A stretch of DNA of 64,000 bases from Agromyces sp. Root81 (GCF_001429165.1 NZ_LMIR01000004.1:310001-374000); one strand, 5' to 3'; counted from the stretch's first letter, positions 44,037-53,349 are shown. Notes: generated by a model not told the origin, from the sequence alone. Translations and numbers: made by a program.

Positions 44037-45047
44037 ATGGTCTCGATCTCGGATGTCGCACGGCTGGCCGGAGTCAGCCCCACGACCGTGTCGCACGCGC
44101 TGAGCGGCAAGCGCGCGGTCAGCGACGAGGTTCGCGAGAAGGTGCACCGCGCGATGAACGAGATCGGCTACGTTCCGACGCGTTCGGCGCAGAACCTGGC
44201 ACTCGGCAGCACTCGGATCCTCGCCCTCGTGGTCCCCGACATCGGCATCGAGTACTTCGCCGAGCTCGCCAAGAGCGTCGAACACGCGGCGATGGAGCGC
44301 GGGTACAACCTCATGCTCGCCACGACCACCTTCGAGTCGGAGCGGGAGGCGCGGTACATCGAGATGATCAAGTCACGTGCCGTCGACGGCATCGTGTACG
44401 CCGCCGGCGCGCTCCTCGAAGACCACGAGCGCGATGCGCTGGGCAGCGGCCTGCCACTCGTCCTCGTCGACGAGGAGGTCGCCGGTGTCGACCTTCCGAC
44501 GTTCGTCTCCGACAACGAGGAGGGCGGGCGCCTGGCCGCCGAGCACCTCGCGATGCTCGGCCACCGACGCGCCCTCTTCTTCGGAGCCGACCACTCGCCC
44601 GTCACCGGTCTGCGACGCTCGGCCGGCTTCGTGAAGAGCTGGTCGGCCGTCGACGGCACCACGGTGCACGACCTCACGGGCGATTTCACGGAACCGAGCG
44701 GTCGCGCCATGGTCGCGCGCCATGCGCATCGCTTCACGAGCGGTGAGATCACCGCGGTGTTCGCCTACAACGACCTCATGGCGATCGGAGTCATGAACGG
44801 GCTTCGCGCGCTCGGTCTCTCCGTTCCCGACGACGTCTCCGTCATCGGGTTCGACGACAGCTACGCCGGCACATATTGCTGGCCGACGCTGACCACGCTT
44901 CGGCAGGACGTCGTCGGCATGGGCTCGATGGCCGTGAACACGCTCATCGACTCGCTCGAGTCGAAGGAGCGGCTCACGCCGACCAGCACGTTCCTGCCGG
45001 TCGGCCTCGTCGTCCGCGAGTCCACGGGAAAGGTCCCCACTCCGTGA
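44037..45047 (+). CDS. LacI-family transcriptional regulator
   Basis: 336 residues. N-terminal HTH (SISDVARLAGVSPTTVSHAL) with hinge helix (VGYVPTRSAQNLA-like) and a periplasmic-binding-protein ligand domain ending in NDLMAIGVMNGLRALG and SVIGFDDS. First gene of the operon; GGAAGGG before the ATG. Should repress through the tandem sites upstream and respond to the transported solute or its phosphate. Confidence 0.93.
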   Translation: MVSISDVARLAGVSPTTVSHALSGKRAVSDEVREKVHRAMNEIGYVPTRSAQNLALGSTRILALVVPDIGIEYFAELAKSVEHAAMERGYNLMLATTTFESEREARYIEMIKSRAVDGIVYAAGALLEDHERDALGSGLPLVLVDEEVAGVDLPTFVSDNEEGGRLAAEHLAMLGHRRALFFGADHSPVTGLRRSAGFVKSWSAVDGTTVHDLTGDFTEPSGRAMVARHAHRFTSGEITAVFAYNDLMAIGVMNGLRALGLSVPDDVSVIGFDDSYAGTYCWPTLTTLRQDVVGMGSMAVNTLIDSLESKERLTPTSTFLPVGLVVRESTGKVPTP

Positions 45048-45973
45048 ACACGCCTCGCTACTCCGTCTTCTTCGGCGATGTCGCCCAGGACGAGTACTTC
45101 GCCGCGCCGTACTTCCCGCACGCCGGCGACAAGGTGGTCGTCGAGAGCCTGCCGTCGCAGTTCGGCGGGATGCTCGCCAACGCGGCCTCGATCTTCGCGA
45201 ACTACGGCATGCCCGCTTCGTTCATGTCGCATCTCAATCCCGGACCGCTCAGCCGGAAGCTGCTGGATCAGCTCGCCGGCCTCGGCCTCGGCATCGAGCA
45301 CGTCGTCTTCGACGAGCGGGTTCCCGATTCGCGATGCCTCATCCTGCTGGCCGAGGACCAGCACATCGTGATCATCCCGAACCTGGGCATCACCCACACG
45401 GAGATCACGCCCGCGGCGTTCGAGCACATGGCCGGGGCGGAGTTCGTCGTCACCTCCATGACCGACGCCCAGCCGTGGCGCATGGGCCCGCTCCGCTCCC
45501 TCGAGATCCTCGGGGCGCTGCGCGAACGCGGCGCGAAGGTCGTCATGGACCTCGACACCTTCGACCAGAAGGATCACGCCACCGCCCTGTTCGACCTCTG
45601 CGACATCCTCTTCATGAACAGCCTCGGCGAGCGCCGCTTCGTCGAGAGCGGACGCGACATCCGATCGCTGCTCGACGGAGCCGCGACGGCCGTCGTCGTC
45701 ACCCGCGACAGCGACGGCTGCGAACTGCACACGCGAGACGGCGTGTTCACCGTGCCCGGCTTCCCGGTCGACGTCGTCGACGTCACGGGTGCCGGCGACA
45801 CCTTCTCGAGTTCGTTCCTCTATGCGTACTCGCGAACCGGCGACCCCCGCGAAGCGGCGGAGTTCGCCAACGCGGCGGCGGCACTCTCGGTCGGCAAGGC
45901 CGGCGCCCGGGGCGGGATGACCACCCGCGCCGAGGTCGAGGCGTTCCGCCGAAGCTACATCCGCACCGCCTGA
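45044..45973 (+). CDS. PfkB-family carbohydrate/nucleoside kinase
   Basis: 309 residues. GDVAQDEYF and GGMLANAASIFANYG substrate-binding side; DVVDVTGAGDTFSSSF anion hole and catalytic Asp (key motif TGAGDTF). GTG start overlaps the LacI stop (GTGA). Probably phosphorylates the solute brought in by the ECF transporter encoded next, trapping it in the cell. Which sugar or nucleoside is not readable from the motifs. Confidence 0.9.
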   Translation: MNTPRYSVFFGDVAQDEYFAAPYFPHAGDKVVVESLPSQFGGMLANAASIFANYGMPASFMSHLNPGPLSRKLLDQLAGLGLGIEHVVFDERVPDSRCLILLAEDQHIVIIPNLGITHTEITPAAFEHMAGAEFVVTSMTDAQPWRMGPLRSLEILGALRERGAKVVMDLDTFDQKDHATALFDLCDILFMNSLGERRFVESGRDIRSLLDGAATAVVVTRDSDGCELHTRDGVFTVPGFPVDVVDVTGAGDTFSSSFLYAYSRTGDPREAAEFANAAAALSVGKAGARGGMTTRAEVEAFRRSYIRTA

Positions 45974-46018
45974 ACCCAAGCCGACACCGACGTCGGCTCG
46001 ACGAAAGGATCCACCCCC

Positions 46019-46690
46019 ATGGCCTCCAACGGCTACTTCGCACGGCTGCTCCGCGGCTACGGCAGACTCACGATCTTCATGATCCCGATCGGGATCGCGA
46101 TCAACTTCGTGGGCGGCCAGATCGCGCTCCTCCTCAAGCTCCCGGTCTACCTCGACAGCATCGGCACCATCCTCGTCGGCGCCACCTGCGGCAGCCTGCC
46201 GGGGGCGCTCGTCGGGCTCCTCTCCAATGCGATCAACTCGATCACCTCGCCGCAGACCTTCGCCTACGGCATCCTCAGCGTCATCTTCGGACTCCTCGCG
46301 GGATGGTTCGGCCGCATGGGCTGGTTCCGCAGTTTCTGGCTCTCGCTCCTGAGCGCCATCCCCTTCGCCCTCGTCGGCGGTGTCCTCGGCGCCCTCATCA
46401 CGATCTGGGTGTTCGGAGGCCTCGCCGGCGACGGCACCGGCATCGTGATCGGCACGCTCGTCGCGCTCGGCATGGACCTCACGACGGCAAACTTCGCCGC
46501 ACAGATGCCGATGGACATCCTCGACAAGGTGCCGACCGTGCTCATCGTCTACGCGATCATCCGAGGCATCCCGAAGCGCCTCTTCGTGAAGCTGCCGCTC
46601 GGCTACGTTTACCTCGGAAAGCCCGCCCCGAAGCTCGCCCCGGCCACCGCCCCCGCGACGACCGAGCAGCAGGCGGGTCCGCGCTCATGA
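46019..46690 (+). CDS. ECF transporter substrate-binding membrane protein (S component)
   Basis: 223 residues, six TM helices: GIAINFVGGQIALLLKLPVYLDSIGTILVGATCG carries the S-component style first helices (core KLPVYLDSIGT), with a Pro/Ala tail (APATAPATTEQQ). AAGGA precedes the ATG. Its stop overlaps the T-component start (ATGA). Linked A, A' and T genes follow, so this is a dedicated group-I ECF system; substrate unknown. Confidence 0.85.
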   Translation: MASNGYFARLLRGYGRLTIFMIPIGIAINFVGGQIALLLKLPVYLDSIGTILVGATCGSLPGALVGLLSNAINSITSPQTFAYGILSVIFGLLAGWFGRMGWFRSFWLSLLSAIPFALVGGVLGALITIWVFGGLAGDGTGIVIGTLVALGMDLTTANFAAQMPMDILDKVPTVLIVYAIIRGIPKRLFVKLPLGYVYLGKPAPKLAPATAPATTEQQAGPRS

Positions 46691-47490
46691 GCACCGCCAC
46701 GCTCGCCGAGGTGGCCGAGACGTACCGGCATCCAGAATCCCTCGGCAATTTCCTCCGCGACCGCAACCCCATCACGTTGCTCGTCGCCCTGGTCTCGCTC
46801 GCCGTCGTCGCCGCCGCGGTTCCGGGACTGATCACGCCGTTCGCGGTGTGCGCCGTCTTCGTGCTGCTCGCATTCGCGGGTGGGGTGGGCCCGGCCTACA
46901 CCGCGACCTACCTCAAGCTGTGGGCGGTCGTCGGGTTCATCCTGTTCCTGCTCCGGGCGCTGCTGCTCGACGGAGAACACGTCTACTTCACGTTCGGCAA
47001 CCTCCAGGTCACGGCTGAAGGCGTGTACGAGGGGCTCCGCTTCGCCGCGGTCGTCATGGCGATCTGCGGAGCGGTCACGCTGTTCTTCGCACTGGTCACC
47101 ATGCGGCGGCTGATGCTCGCGCTGGAAATGCGCGGCGTGAGTCCTCGCGCCAGCTACGTGCTGCTCGCGTCGTTCCAGTCCATGACCGATCTCGGTGCGA
47201 CCGCGAAGGTGGTGCTCGATGCGCAGAAGGCGCGCGGCATCGAGACCGAAGGCGGGCTGATCACTCGGGCGAAGGCGTTCTTCCCCGTGCTCGCCCCGGT
47301 GTTCCTCTCGGCGATGACCGCCACGGAGGAGCGTGCGATCGCCCTCGACGCCCGCGCATTCAATTCGCCCGCCGCCCACAGCCACCTCGTGCAGCTCCCC
47401 CGCACAGCCACATGGGAGTGGCTGGCGGCCGGCCTGTTCGCCGCCGTCGCCACGGCATGCGTGATGGGGAGGTTCCTCGGATGGCTCTAG
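46687..47490 (+). CDS. ecfT: ECF transporter transmembrane T component
   Basis: 267 residues, about five to six TM segments. Two Ala-Arg-Gly-type coupling motifs are visible, MRGVSPRA and QKARGIETEGG, which in the family dock into the ATPase grooves. Overlaps the S gene by 4 bases and the first ATPase gene by 10. Confidence 0.88.
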   Translation: MSTATLAEVAETYRHPESLGNFLRDRNPITLLVALVSLAVVAAAVPGLITPFAVCAVFVLLAFAGGVGPAYTATYLKLWAVVGFILFLLRALLLDGEHVYFTFGNLQVTAEGVYEGLRFAAVVMAICGAVTLFFALVTMRRLMLALEMRGVSPRASYVLLASFQSMTDLGATAKVVLDAQKARGIETEGGLITRAKAFFPVLAPVFLSAMTATEERAIALDARAFNSPAAHSHLVQLPRTATWEWLAAGLFAAVATACVMGRFLGWL

Positions 47491-48344
47491 CATCACTGCG
47501 CGACGTGCGCTTCACGTACGCCTACTCCGACCGGCCGGCGCTCGACGGCATCACGCTCGAGATCGAATCGGGCATGGTCCACGGAATCGTCGGACTGAAT
47601 GCAAGCGGCAAGACGACGCTGTGCAGCCTGATCCGCGGCATCGTGCCGCATTTCCACAAGGGCGAGCTCGAGGGCTCGGTGGAGATCCTCGGGCGCGACC
47701 TGCTCGAGTGGGATCCGGCCGAACTCTCCCGCACGATCGGTTGCGTGTTCGACAACCCGTTCACGCAGATCAGCGGCATCAGGGAAACCGTCTTCGAGGA
47801 GATCGCGCTCGGCCTGGAGAACCTCGGCACCCCTCGAGCCGAGATGATCGAACGGGTCGAACGCGTCGTCGAACAACTCGGCATCGAAGCCCTCGTCCGG
47901 AAGAATCCGAACGGCCTCTCCGGCGGCCAGCGGCAGAAGGTCGCATTCGCCTCCATCATCGCGATGGACGCCGACGTGATCGTCATCGATGAGCCCACCT
48001 CGCAGCTCGATCCGGACGCCACCGACGCCGTCTTCGGCATCATCGCCGACCTGAAGGCGCAGGGGAAGTCGATCGTGCTCGTCGAGCACAAGATCGACCT
48101 CCTCGCCGAGTACGCCGATCGGTTGACCGTGCTCCGCGCGGGACGCATCGTGACGACGGGAGCGGCCAGGGACGTGCTCACCTCCGACGAGCTCATCGCC
48201 GCCGAAGTCCCCGTTCCCGAGGTCACCGAGCTGTCCCGGCGACTCGACGCGATCGGACGACCGTTCGTTCGGACCCCCATCACGAGTGCCGAGGCAGCTG
48301 CTGCGGTCTCGGCGAGGATCCAGGAGGCATCCAATGCCCATTGA
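47481..48344 (+). CDS. ecfA1: ECF transporter ATPase 1
   Basis: 287 residues. Walker A GLNASGKTT, Q-loop GCVFDNPFTQISG, intact signature LSGGQRQKVAF, Walker B VIVIDEPTSQLD and switch VEHK. The C-terminal extension (about 235-287) is typical of ECF A units. Begins inside the T gene. This subunit provides the competent signature for the heterodimer with the next gene product. Confidence 0.9.
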   Translation: MALASLRDVRFTYAYSDRPALDGITLEIESGMVHGIVGLNASGKTTLCSLIRGIVPHFHKGELEGSVEILGRDLLEWDPAELSRTIGCVFDNPFTQISGIRETVFEEIALGLENLGTPRAEMIERVERVVEQLGIEALVRKNPNGLSGGQRQKVAFASIIAMDADVIVIDEPTSQLDPDATDAVFGIIADLKAQGKSIVLVEHKIDLLAEYADRLTVLRAGRIVTTGAARDVLTSDELIAAEVPVPEVTELSRRLDAIGRPFVRTPITSAEAAAAVSARIQEASNAH

Positions 48345-49128
48345 GCTGTACCGCGCCGCCTTCGCCTACCCCGATGGTTCGCCGGCGCTCTCCTCGGTCA
48401 CGCTTCGCGTGGGCGATGGCGAGCGACTGGCGATCGTCGGTCAGAACGGCGCGGGCAAAACCACGACCGTCAAGCTGATGAACGGGCTGCTCAAACCGAC
48501 GCATGGAGAAGTGCGTGTCGACGGGGTGCTGACGACCGACCGGACGACCGCGCAGATCGCCCGCATCGTCGGATACGTGTTCCAGAACCCCGACGACCAG
48601 CTCTTCGCGAGCGATGTGCGCACCGAGATCGAGTACCTCCCGAGGCACTTGGGCTGGCCGGATGAGATGCGCACCGAGCGTGTGGAACGGGCGATCGACA
48701 TCACCGGCATCCGCCCCCATCTCGACGCGAATCCCAAGGACCTGCCCATGGCGATCCGCAAGTTCGTGGCGATCGCCGCCGTGCTCGTGGGCGCATGCCG
48801 CTACATCGTGCTCGATGAGCCGACGGCGGGTCTCGACGCTCGAGGCCTCGACCTGCTGCGCAGCATGCTCGACCATCTTCGCGACGATGGCACCGCCGTG
48901 GTGACGATCACGCACGACATGCGATTCGTGATCGACACCTTCGATCGCGTGGTCGCGATGGCCGACGGCACGGTGATCGCCGATGGCCGATGCGCCGACG
49001 TCTTCGCCGACGACGAGGTGCTGCACCGGGCCAGGATCAAACGCCTCATCGTGGCGCAGATTGCCCGCGACCTCGAGCTGAGTCGAACGGCGCTCACCGT
49101 CGACGACGTCGTGGCCCTCGTACCCTGA
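48334..49128 (+). CDS. ecfA2: ECF transporter ATPase 2 with degenerate signature motif
   Basis: 264 residues. Walker A GQNGAGKTT, Q-loop GYVFQNPDDQLF, Walker B YIVLDEPTAGLD and switch ITHD are intact. Where LSGGQ should be, residues 137-143 read LPMAIRK, followed by the expected FVAIAAVL. So one of the two ATP sites of the A1-A2 heterodimer should be non-hydrolytic. AGGAGG before the ATG, which lies inside the previous gene. Confidence 0.9.
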   Translation: MPIELYRAAFAYPDGSPALSSVTLRVGDGERLAIVGQNGAGKTTTVKLMNGLLKPTHGEVRVDGVLTTDRTTAQIARIVGYVFQNPDDQLFASDVRTEIEYLPRHLGWPDEMRTERVERAIDITGIRPHLDANPKDLPMAIRKFVAIAAVLVGACRYIVLDEPTAGLDARGLDLLRSMLDHLRDDGTAVVTITHDMRFVIDTFDRVVAMADGTVIADGRCADVFADDEVLHRARIKRLIVAQIARDLELSRTALTVDDVVALVP

Positions 49129-49157
49129 ACCCCTTCCGAACCAGAACAGGAGCCATC

Positions 49158-49907
49158 GTGCCCGCTTCCCCATTCCTCGAATCCTTCAGCTCCGCTCACC
49201 CGGTCCTCGCCATGCTCCACCTCAAGGGCGAGTCCGCCGCGGACCGGATGGACCGGGCCCGCCGGGAGATCGACCTGCTGTGGTCGAACGGCGTCGACGC
49301 GGTGATCGTCGAGAACTACTTCGGCGACACCGACGACGTGGTCGCCGTCTGCGACTACCTCCGCACCTCACGACCCGAGGTGGTGTTCGGCGTGAACGTG
49401 CTGAACGACGACGCACGCGCATTCGACATCGCGGATGCATTCGGCGCCAGGTTCATGCAGTTCGATTCGGTCGCCGGTCACCTCCCCCTCGATGAGGACG
49501 CCGATTACGCCGCATGGTTGGCCGAGAAGCGCGCCTCCTCCTCCGCGTTCCTGCTCGGCGGTGTGCGATTCAAGTACCAGCCCTACCGCTCGGGGCGCAG
49601 CCTCGAGGAGGACCTGCTCCTCGGCGACGAGCGCAGCGATGCGATCGTGATCACGGGCGACGGGACCGGGCTCGAGACCCCGACGGCCAAGATCGCCGCA
49701 TTCCGCGACATCCTCAGTCCGGATGCCGCACTCATCGTGGGCGCAGGAGTGACGCCCGACTCATGCGCCGCCCAACTCGCCATCGCCGACGGCGTGATCG
49801 TCGGCAGCTATCTCAAGGACACGTACGCGGACACGGGAGATGTGGATCCCCAGCACGCACGGGTGTTCGTCGACGCGGTTCGACAGCTCATTCCCTCGCG
49901 AGCCTGA
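49158..49907 (+). CDS. BtpA/SgcQ-like TIM-barrel protein
   Basis: 249 residues. HPVLAMLHLKGES at the N-terminus, a middle VIVENYFGD strand, IVITGDGTG and VGAGVTP phosphate-binding-type loops and GVIVGSYLK suggest a TIM barrel of the BtpA/SgcQ family (PF03437-like). Chemistry is unknown; in this operon it would act after the kinase on a phosphorylated sugar or nucleoside, perhaps as aldolase or lyase (inference). GTG start with AGGAG upstream. Last gene of the operon. Confidence 0.65.
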   Translation: MPASPFLESFSSAHPVLAMLHLKGESAADRMDRARREIDLLWSNGVDAVIVENYFGDTDDVVAVCDYLRTSRPEVVFGVNVLNDDARAFDIADAFGARFMQFDSVAGHLPLDEDADYAAWLAEKRASSSAFLLGGVRFKYQPYRSGRSLEEDLLLGDERSDAIVITGDGTGLETPTAKIAAFRDILSPDAALIVGAGVTPDSCAAQLAIADGVIVGSYLKDTYADTGDVDPQHARVFVDAVRQLIPSRA

Positions 49908-49929
49908 CCGAGGAGCGGACGCGAACATC

Positions 49930-49957
49930 GGCCCGGAGCCCCCCCCAGCCCCGGGCC
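49930..49957. terminator. Possible terminator hairpin
   Basis: GGCCCGG/CCGGGCC arms with a 14-nt C-rich loop between convergent genes. No T-tract, so weak. Confidence 0.35.
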
Positions 49958-49970
49958 GCTGCTCGTCCGG

Positions 49971-50381
49971 CTAGGAGTTCGCCTGCGCCATCTCCCGGCC
50001 ATGCGCGGTGATCGCGTAGATCACGAGCACGTTGATGCCGATGACGATGATCGACCACCAGGGCTGGGCCGGCACGAGGAAGAGCTGACCGAGTGCGCTC
50101 AGGCACGCCAGGATGATCGCGATGACCCGGGCCCACATGGCTCCCGAGAGCAGGGCGATGCCCGTGAGCACGAGCAGCAGGCCGATGATGAGGTTCCACC
50201 AACCCCATCCGGTGATGTCGAAGAGGAAGAGCCCCTCTTCGGTCACCGTGTAGTACGTGTTGGAGCCGAGCAGCGCGATGAAGGCCTGAAGTGCGCTGAA
50301 CGCCCCGTTCAGGATGAGGATGATGGCTGCGAAGCCGATCCATCCGATCCATCCGGTCTGCTGTGGTGCAGTGCTGCTCAT
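49971..50381 (-). CDS. DUF7144-like four-TM membrane protein
   Basis: 136 residues: four TM helices around GWIGFAAIILILNGAF, WNLIIGLLLVLTGIALLSG, WARVIAIILACLSALGQL and WWSIIVIGINVLVIYAI (shown in part). The repeated GW/W spacing is typical of a small actinobacterial membrane family of unknown function. AGGAGGG before the ATG at 50381. Diverges from the LuxR regulator. Confidence 0.75.
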   Translation of the reverse strand: MSSTAPQQTGWIGWIGFAAIILILNGAFSALQAFIALLGSNTYYTVTEEGLFLFDITGWGWWNLIIGLLLVLTGIALLSGAMWARVIAIILACLSALGQLFLVPAQPWWSIIVIGINVLVIYAITAHGREMAQANS

Positions 50382-50569
50382 GATGGTGATGCCCTCCTGC
50401 TCGGCGCCGCCGACGAGTCGTCGACCTGCGTTTCGGTTGAACATTCGTCAGCGTGGCCCTGTTCAGCACGCCGGTCATCACACAGATCGCATGAATGCCG
50501 CGACGAACGTGCATGAAACCGGAACACGGCGTCTGCTTCGGGAAGAACCGACACACCCCGATATGGGCG

Positions 50570-50598
50570 TTGTCCGCAGCCCTGCCGGTCAATATGCT
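50570..50598 (+). promoter_or_regulatory. Promoter of the LAL regulator, leaderless
   Basis: TTGTCC (50570-50575), 17-bp spacer, TATGCT (50593-50598), then 6 nt to the GTG. Confidence 0.6.
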
Positions 50599-50604
50599 TC
50601 GACC

Positions 50605-52875
50605 GTGCGCGGAGAAGCCGCGGCGTCGGAGACGTCGGACGTCGAGCTCGAACAGCAACTGCTCGACGCGAAGCTGTCCGCCCCGGAGCCGCCGGCCCGG
50701 GGCCACGTCAGTCGCGCCGCCCTGATCGATGACGCCCGAGCGAGCGGCCGTCGATTCGTGGGCGTCATGGCTCCCGCAGGATACGGAAAGTCGAGCCTGC
50801 TCGCGGAATGGGCGCGCCGGGAGAGTCGCCCGGTGGCCTGGGTCTCGCTCGACCGCTACGACGACGATCCGGCCGCGCTGCTGACACTGCTCGCGGCCGC
50901 ATTCGCGCGGATCGAGCCCGGCACGGCCCGACTGCCCCAACGTGTCACCGGGCACGGCGCCGCCCTGCTCGGTCGCGGGGCCCCGTTGCTCGCCGCCGCA
51001 TTGCGGCACGCCGCCTCGCCCTTCGTGCTGATGCTCGACGACCTGCAGGAGGTCCGCGACCCCGCGTGCCACGACGTGCTGAGCGTGGTCTTCGCGGGCA
51101 TCCCCAGCGGCTCGCAACTCGTCGCCGCCAGTCGCGGCGAGCAGCGGCACCTGGCGCGCGCCCGCGCGGCCGGCGACGCCTTCGAGATCACGGCGAGCGA
51201 GCTGGCGCTCGACGCGGCCGGTGCCCAGACCGTCTTCGCGAGCACGCAGCTGCCGCTCTCGCCCGGCGACGCGCTCGAACTCGTCGAACGCACCGAGGGC
51301 TGGCCCGTCGGCGTCGTGCTGGCGGCCGCGATCGCGGGCGACTCAGACCGGGACGGCGGCGAGCCGTCGAGAAGCGTCTCGGGCGACGACCGCTACGTCG
51401 CCGACTACCTCTACCGGGAATCGCTCGTCAACCTGCCGGAACATCAGCAACGATTCCTCCGGCGCACGGCGGTGCTCGACACGCTGTCGGCACCGCTCTG
51501 CGATGCGATCCTCGACACGCACGACGCCCAGCTCGTGCTCAGGGAGTTGGAGGCCTCGAACGTCTTCATCGTGCCGCTCGACCGCAGCCGAGGCTGGTAC
51601 CGCTATCACGCGCTCTTCCGCGAGTTCCTCCTCGGCGAGCTTCGTCGTCTCGAGCCGCAGGCCGTGCCCGGCCTCCAGAGCCGGGCCGCGAGCTGGTTCG
51701 AGACGCACGGGTCTCCGGCCATGGCGATCGAACTCCTGCTCGACCAGCCCGGCGAGCGTGAACGAACGGCACGCCTGGTCGCAGCCACGGCGCTGCCGAG
51801 CTACCAGGCGGGGCAGCTCGCGACCGTGCAGCGCTGGATGACCGCGATCGGCGACCCGGCGATCGAGGCGTATCCGCCGCTCGCCGTGATCGCGGGATGG
51901 GTCATGGCGCTCTCGGGCAGGTCGGCCGAGGCCGGACGGTGGGCGTCGGTGCTCGAACGGGTCTCGTACGAGGATGAGCCCGACGACGGGTCGGCATCAT
52001 TCGAATCCGCGCACGCGATGCTCAGGTCCGTGATGTGCCCCGACGGCCCCGCACAGGCCCTGGCCGACGCGGAGTTCGCCTGCGCGGCCGAGCCGAGCTG
52101 GAGCCCGTGGCGCGATCAGGCGCTGCTCCTCCTGGGGGAGGCACGACTTCTCACCGGCGACACCGCAGGGGCCGTAGGGGCATTGCGCGACAGCATCGCG
52201 GTCGCGGCGGCCCTGGGCAACACCGAAGGGCTGGCGCTCGGCGCGGCCGAGCTCGCGCTGCTGGCGATGGACCAGGGACGGTGGGACGAGGCTTCGGCAC
52301 TGGTGGAGTCCGCGATCGACGCCATCGACGAGCAGCACATGTACGACTACGCGACCGCCGTGCTCGCCTTCACGCAGTCGGCGCGGCTCGGGCTGCACCG
52401 CGGAGATCTCCACGCCACGCGGCGTGAGCTCACCCGCGCGATGCGGGCCCGACCGACCTGCACCCATGCGATCCCGTACCTCGCCGTCCGGGCGCGCCTG
52501 CAGCTCGCCAAGGTGTTCTGGGCCATGACCGACCAGTCGACCGCTCATCACCTCCTGCGCGAGATCGACGACATCCTGCTCGTCCGGCCGGGGCTCGGCA
52601 CCCTCGTCGAGCAGGTCGACGAGTTCCGTCGCGTCGTGACGGCGAGCGAGCAGCAGGGCGAGGGCGGCGGCCCGCCGCTCACCCCCGCGGAGCTGCGCCT
52701 CCTCCCGTACCTGCAGACCCACCTCTCCGTCCGCGAGATCGGCGAGCGGCTCTTCGTCTCGCGCAACACCGTGAGTTCCGAGCTCGGATCGATCTACCGC
52801 AAGCTCGGCGTCTCGGCTCGGAGCGAGGCGGTCGATCGCGCGACGCAGCTCGGGCTGCTCGGCTCGGGGCTCTGA
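50605..52875 (+). CDS. LAL/MalT-type LuxR-family ATP-dependent regulator
   Basis: 756 residues. Walker A APAGYGKSS (56-64), Walker B FVLMLDDLQ, a STAND-type ATPase core, a long TPR-like helical region (about 400-670) and a C-terminal LuxR HTH with LTPAELRLLPYLQTHLSVREIGERLFVSRNTV (key part FVSRNTVSSELGSIYRKLG). GTG at 50605 is chosen because a full promoter ends 6 nt before it; an in-frame ATG 14 codons earlier would lie over the promoter. Target genes are unknown. Converges on the next gene with 11 bp between. Confidence 0.9.
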   Translation: MRGEAAASETSDVELEQQLLDAKLSAPEPPARGHVSRAALIDDARASGRRFVGVMAPAGYGKSSLLAEWARRESRPVAWVSLDRYDDDPAALLTLLAAAFARIEPGTARLPQRVTGHGAALLGRGAPLLAAALRHAASPFVLMLDDLQEVRDPACHDVLSVVFAGIPSGSQLVAASRGEQRHLARARAAGDAFEITASELALDAAGAQTVFASTQLPLSPGDALELVERTEGWPVGVVLAAAIAGDSDRDGGEPSRSVSGDDRYVADYLYRESLVNLPEHQQRFLRRTAVLDTLSAPLCDAILDTHDAQLVLRELEASNVFIVPLDRSRGWYRYHALFREFLLGELRRLEPQAVPGLQSRAASWFETHGSPAMAIELLLDQPGERERTARLVAATALPSYQAGQLATVQRWMTAIGDPAIEAYPPLAVIAGWVMALSGRSAEAGRWASVLERVSYEDEPDDGSASFESAHAMLRSVMCPDGPAQALADAEFACAAEPSWSPWRDQALLLLGEARLLTGDTAGAVGALRDSIAVAAALGNTEGLALGAAELALLAMDQGRWDEASALVESAIDAIDEQHMYDYATAVLAFTQSARLGLHRGDLHATRRELTRAMRARPTCTHAIPYLAVRARLQLAKVFWAMTDQSTAHHLLREIDDILLVRPGLGTLVEQVDEFRRVVTASEQQGEGGGPPLTPAELRLLPYLQTHLSVREIGERLFVSRNTVSSELGSIYRKLGVSARSEAVDRATQLGLLGSGL

Positions 52876-52886
52876 ACTCCGGCTCC

Positions 52887-53231
52887 CTACCGCGGGCCGA
52901 TGTCGCCGAAGACCTCGATGTCGACGTCGTGGCCGAGCGCCAGCGCGATCTTCGGCGCGGCGGCGACGACGCGCGGCAGTCCGATGACGGGAATGACCCC
53001 GACCAGCACGTCGACGATCTGCGCCGGAGTGCTGCCGGCGCTGATCGCCGCGTCCACCTGGGCGCCGAACGACGGCTCCGCCCCGCCGATGGAGACGAGT
53101 GCGGCGATCCTGGCGAGGGCCAGGGCCTTGGGGTCGAGGCGCCCGGGGCCGTCGACGACATCGTCGAAATCGTCGTCGCCGAGACGTTCGTCATTGATCG
53201 CCAGCCTTCGAAGCCGGTCGGTGTAGTCCAT
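52887..53231 (-). CDS. Carboxymuconolactone decarboxylase-family protein
   Basis: 114 residues, all-helical AhpD/CMD fold. LARIAALVSIGGAEPSFGAQVDAAISAGSTPAQIVDVLV (key stretch AAISAGSTPAQIVDVL) is the family core, but there is no CxxC, so it is not an AhpD-type peroxidase. It is not the pathway decarboxylase, which is fused in pcaL. GGGAGG precedes the ATG. Its leader holds a hairpin with T5 and starts at the RAE shared with helR. Confidence 0.82.
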   Translation of the reverse strand: MDYTDRLRRLAINDERLGDDDFDDVVDGPGRLDPKALALARIAALVSIGGAEPSFGAQVDAAISAGSTPAQIVDVLVGVIPVIGLPRVVAAAPKIALALGHDVDIEVFGDIGPR

Positions 53232-53349
53232 GACGTCCGCCCTCCCTGCTGATCGTCGGGGGCATCCGCTGGTCGCCGGAGGCCTCCGGATCACAGGTAA
53301 CCCCGGCGCCGCTCCGGCCGCATCACGCACAACGGATGAATCGCGCATG

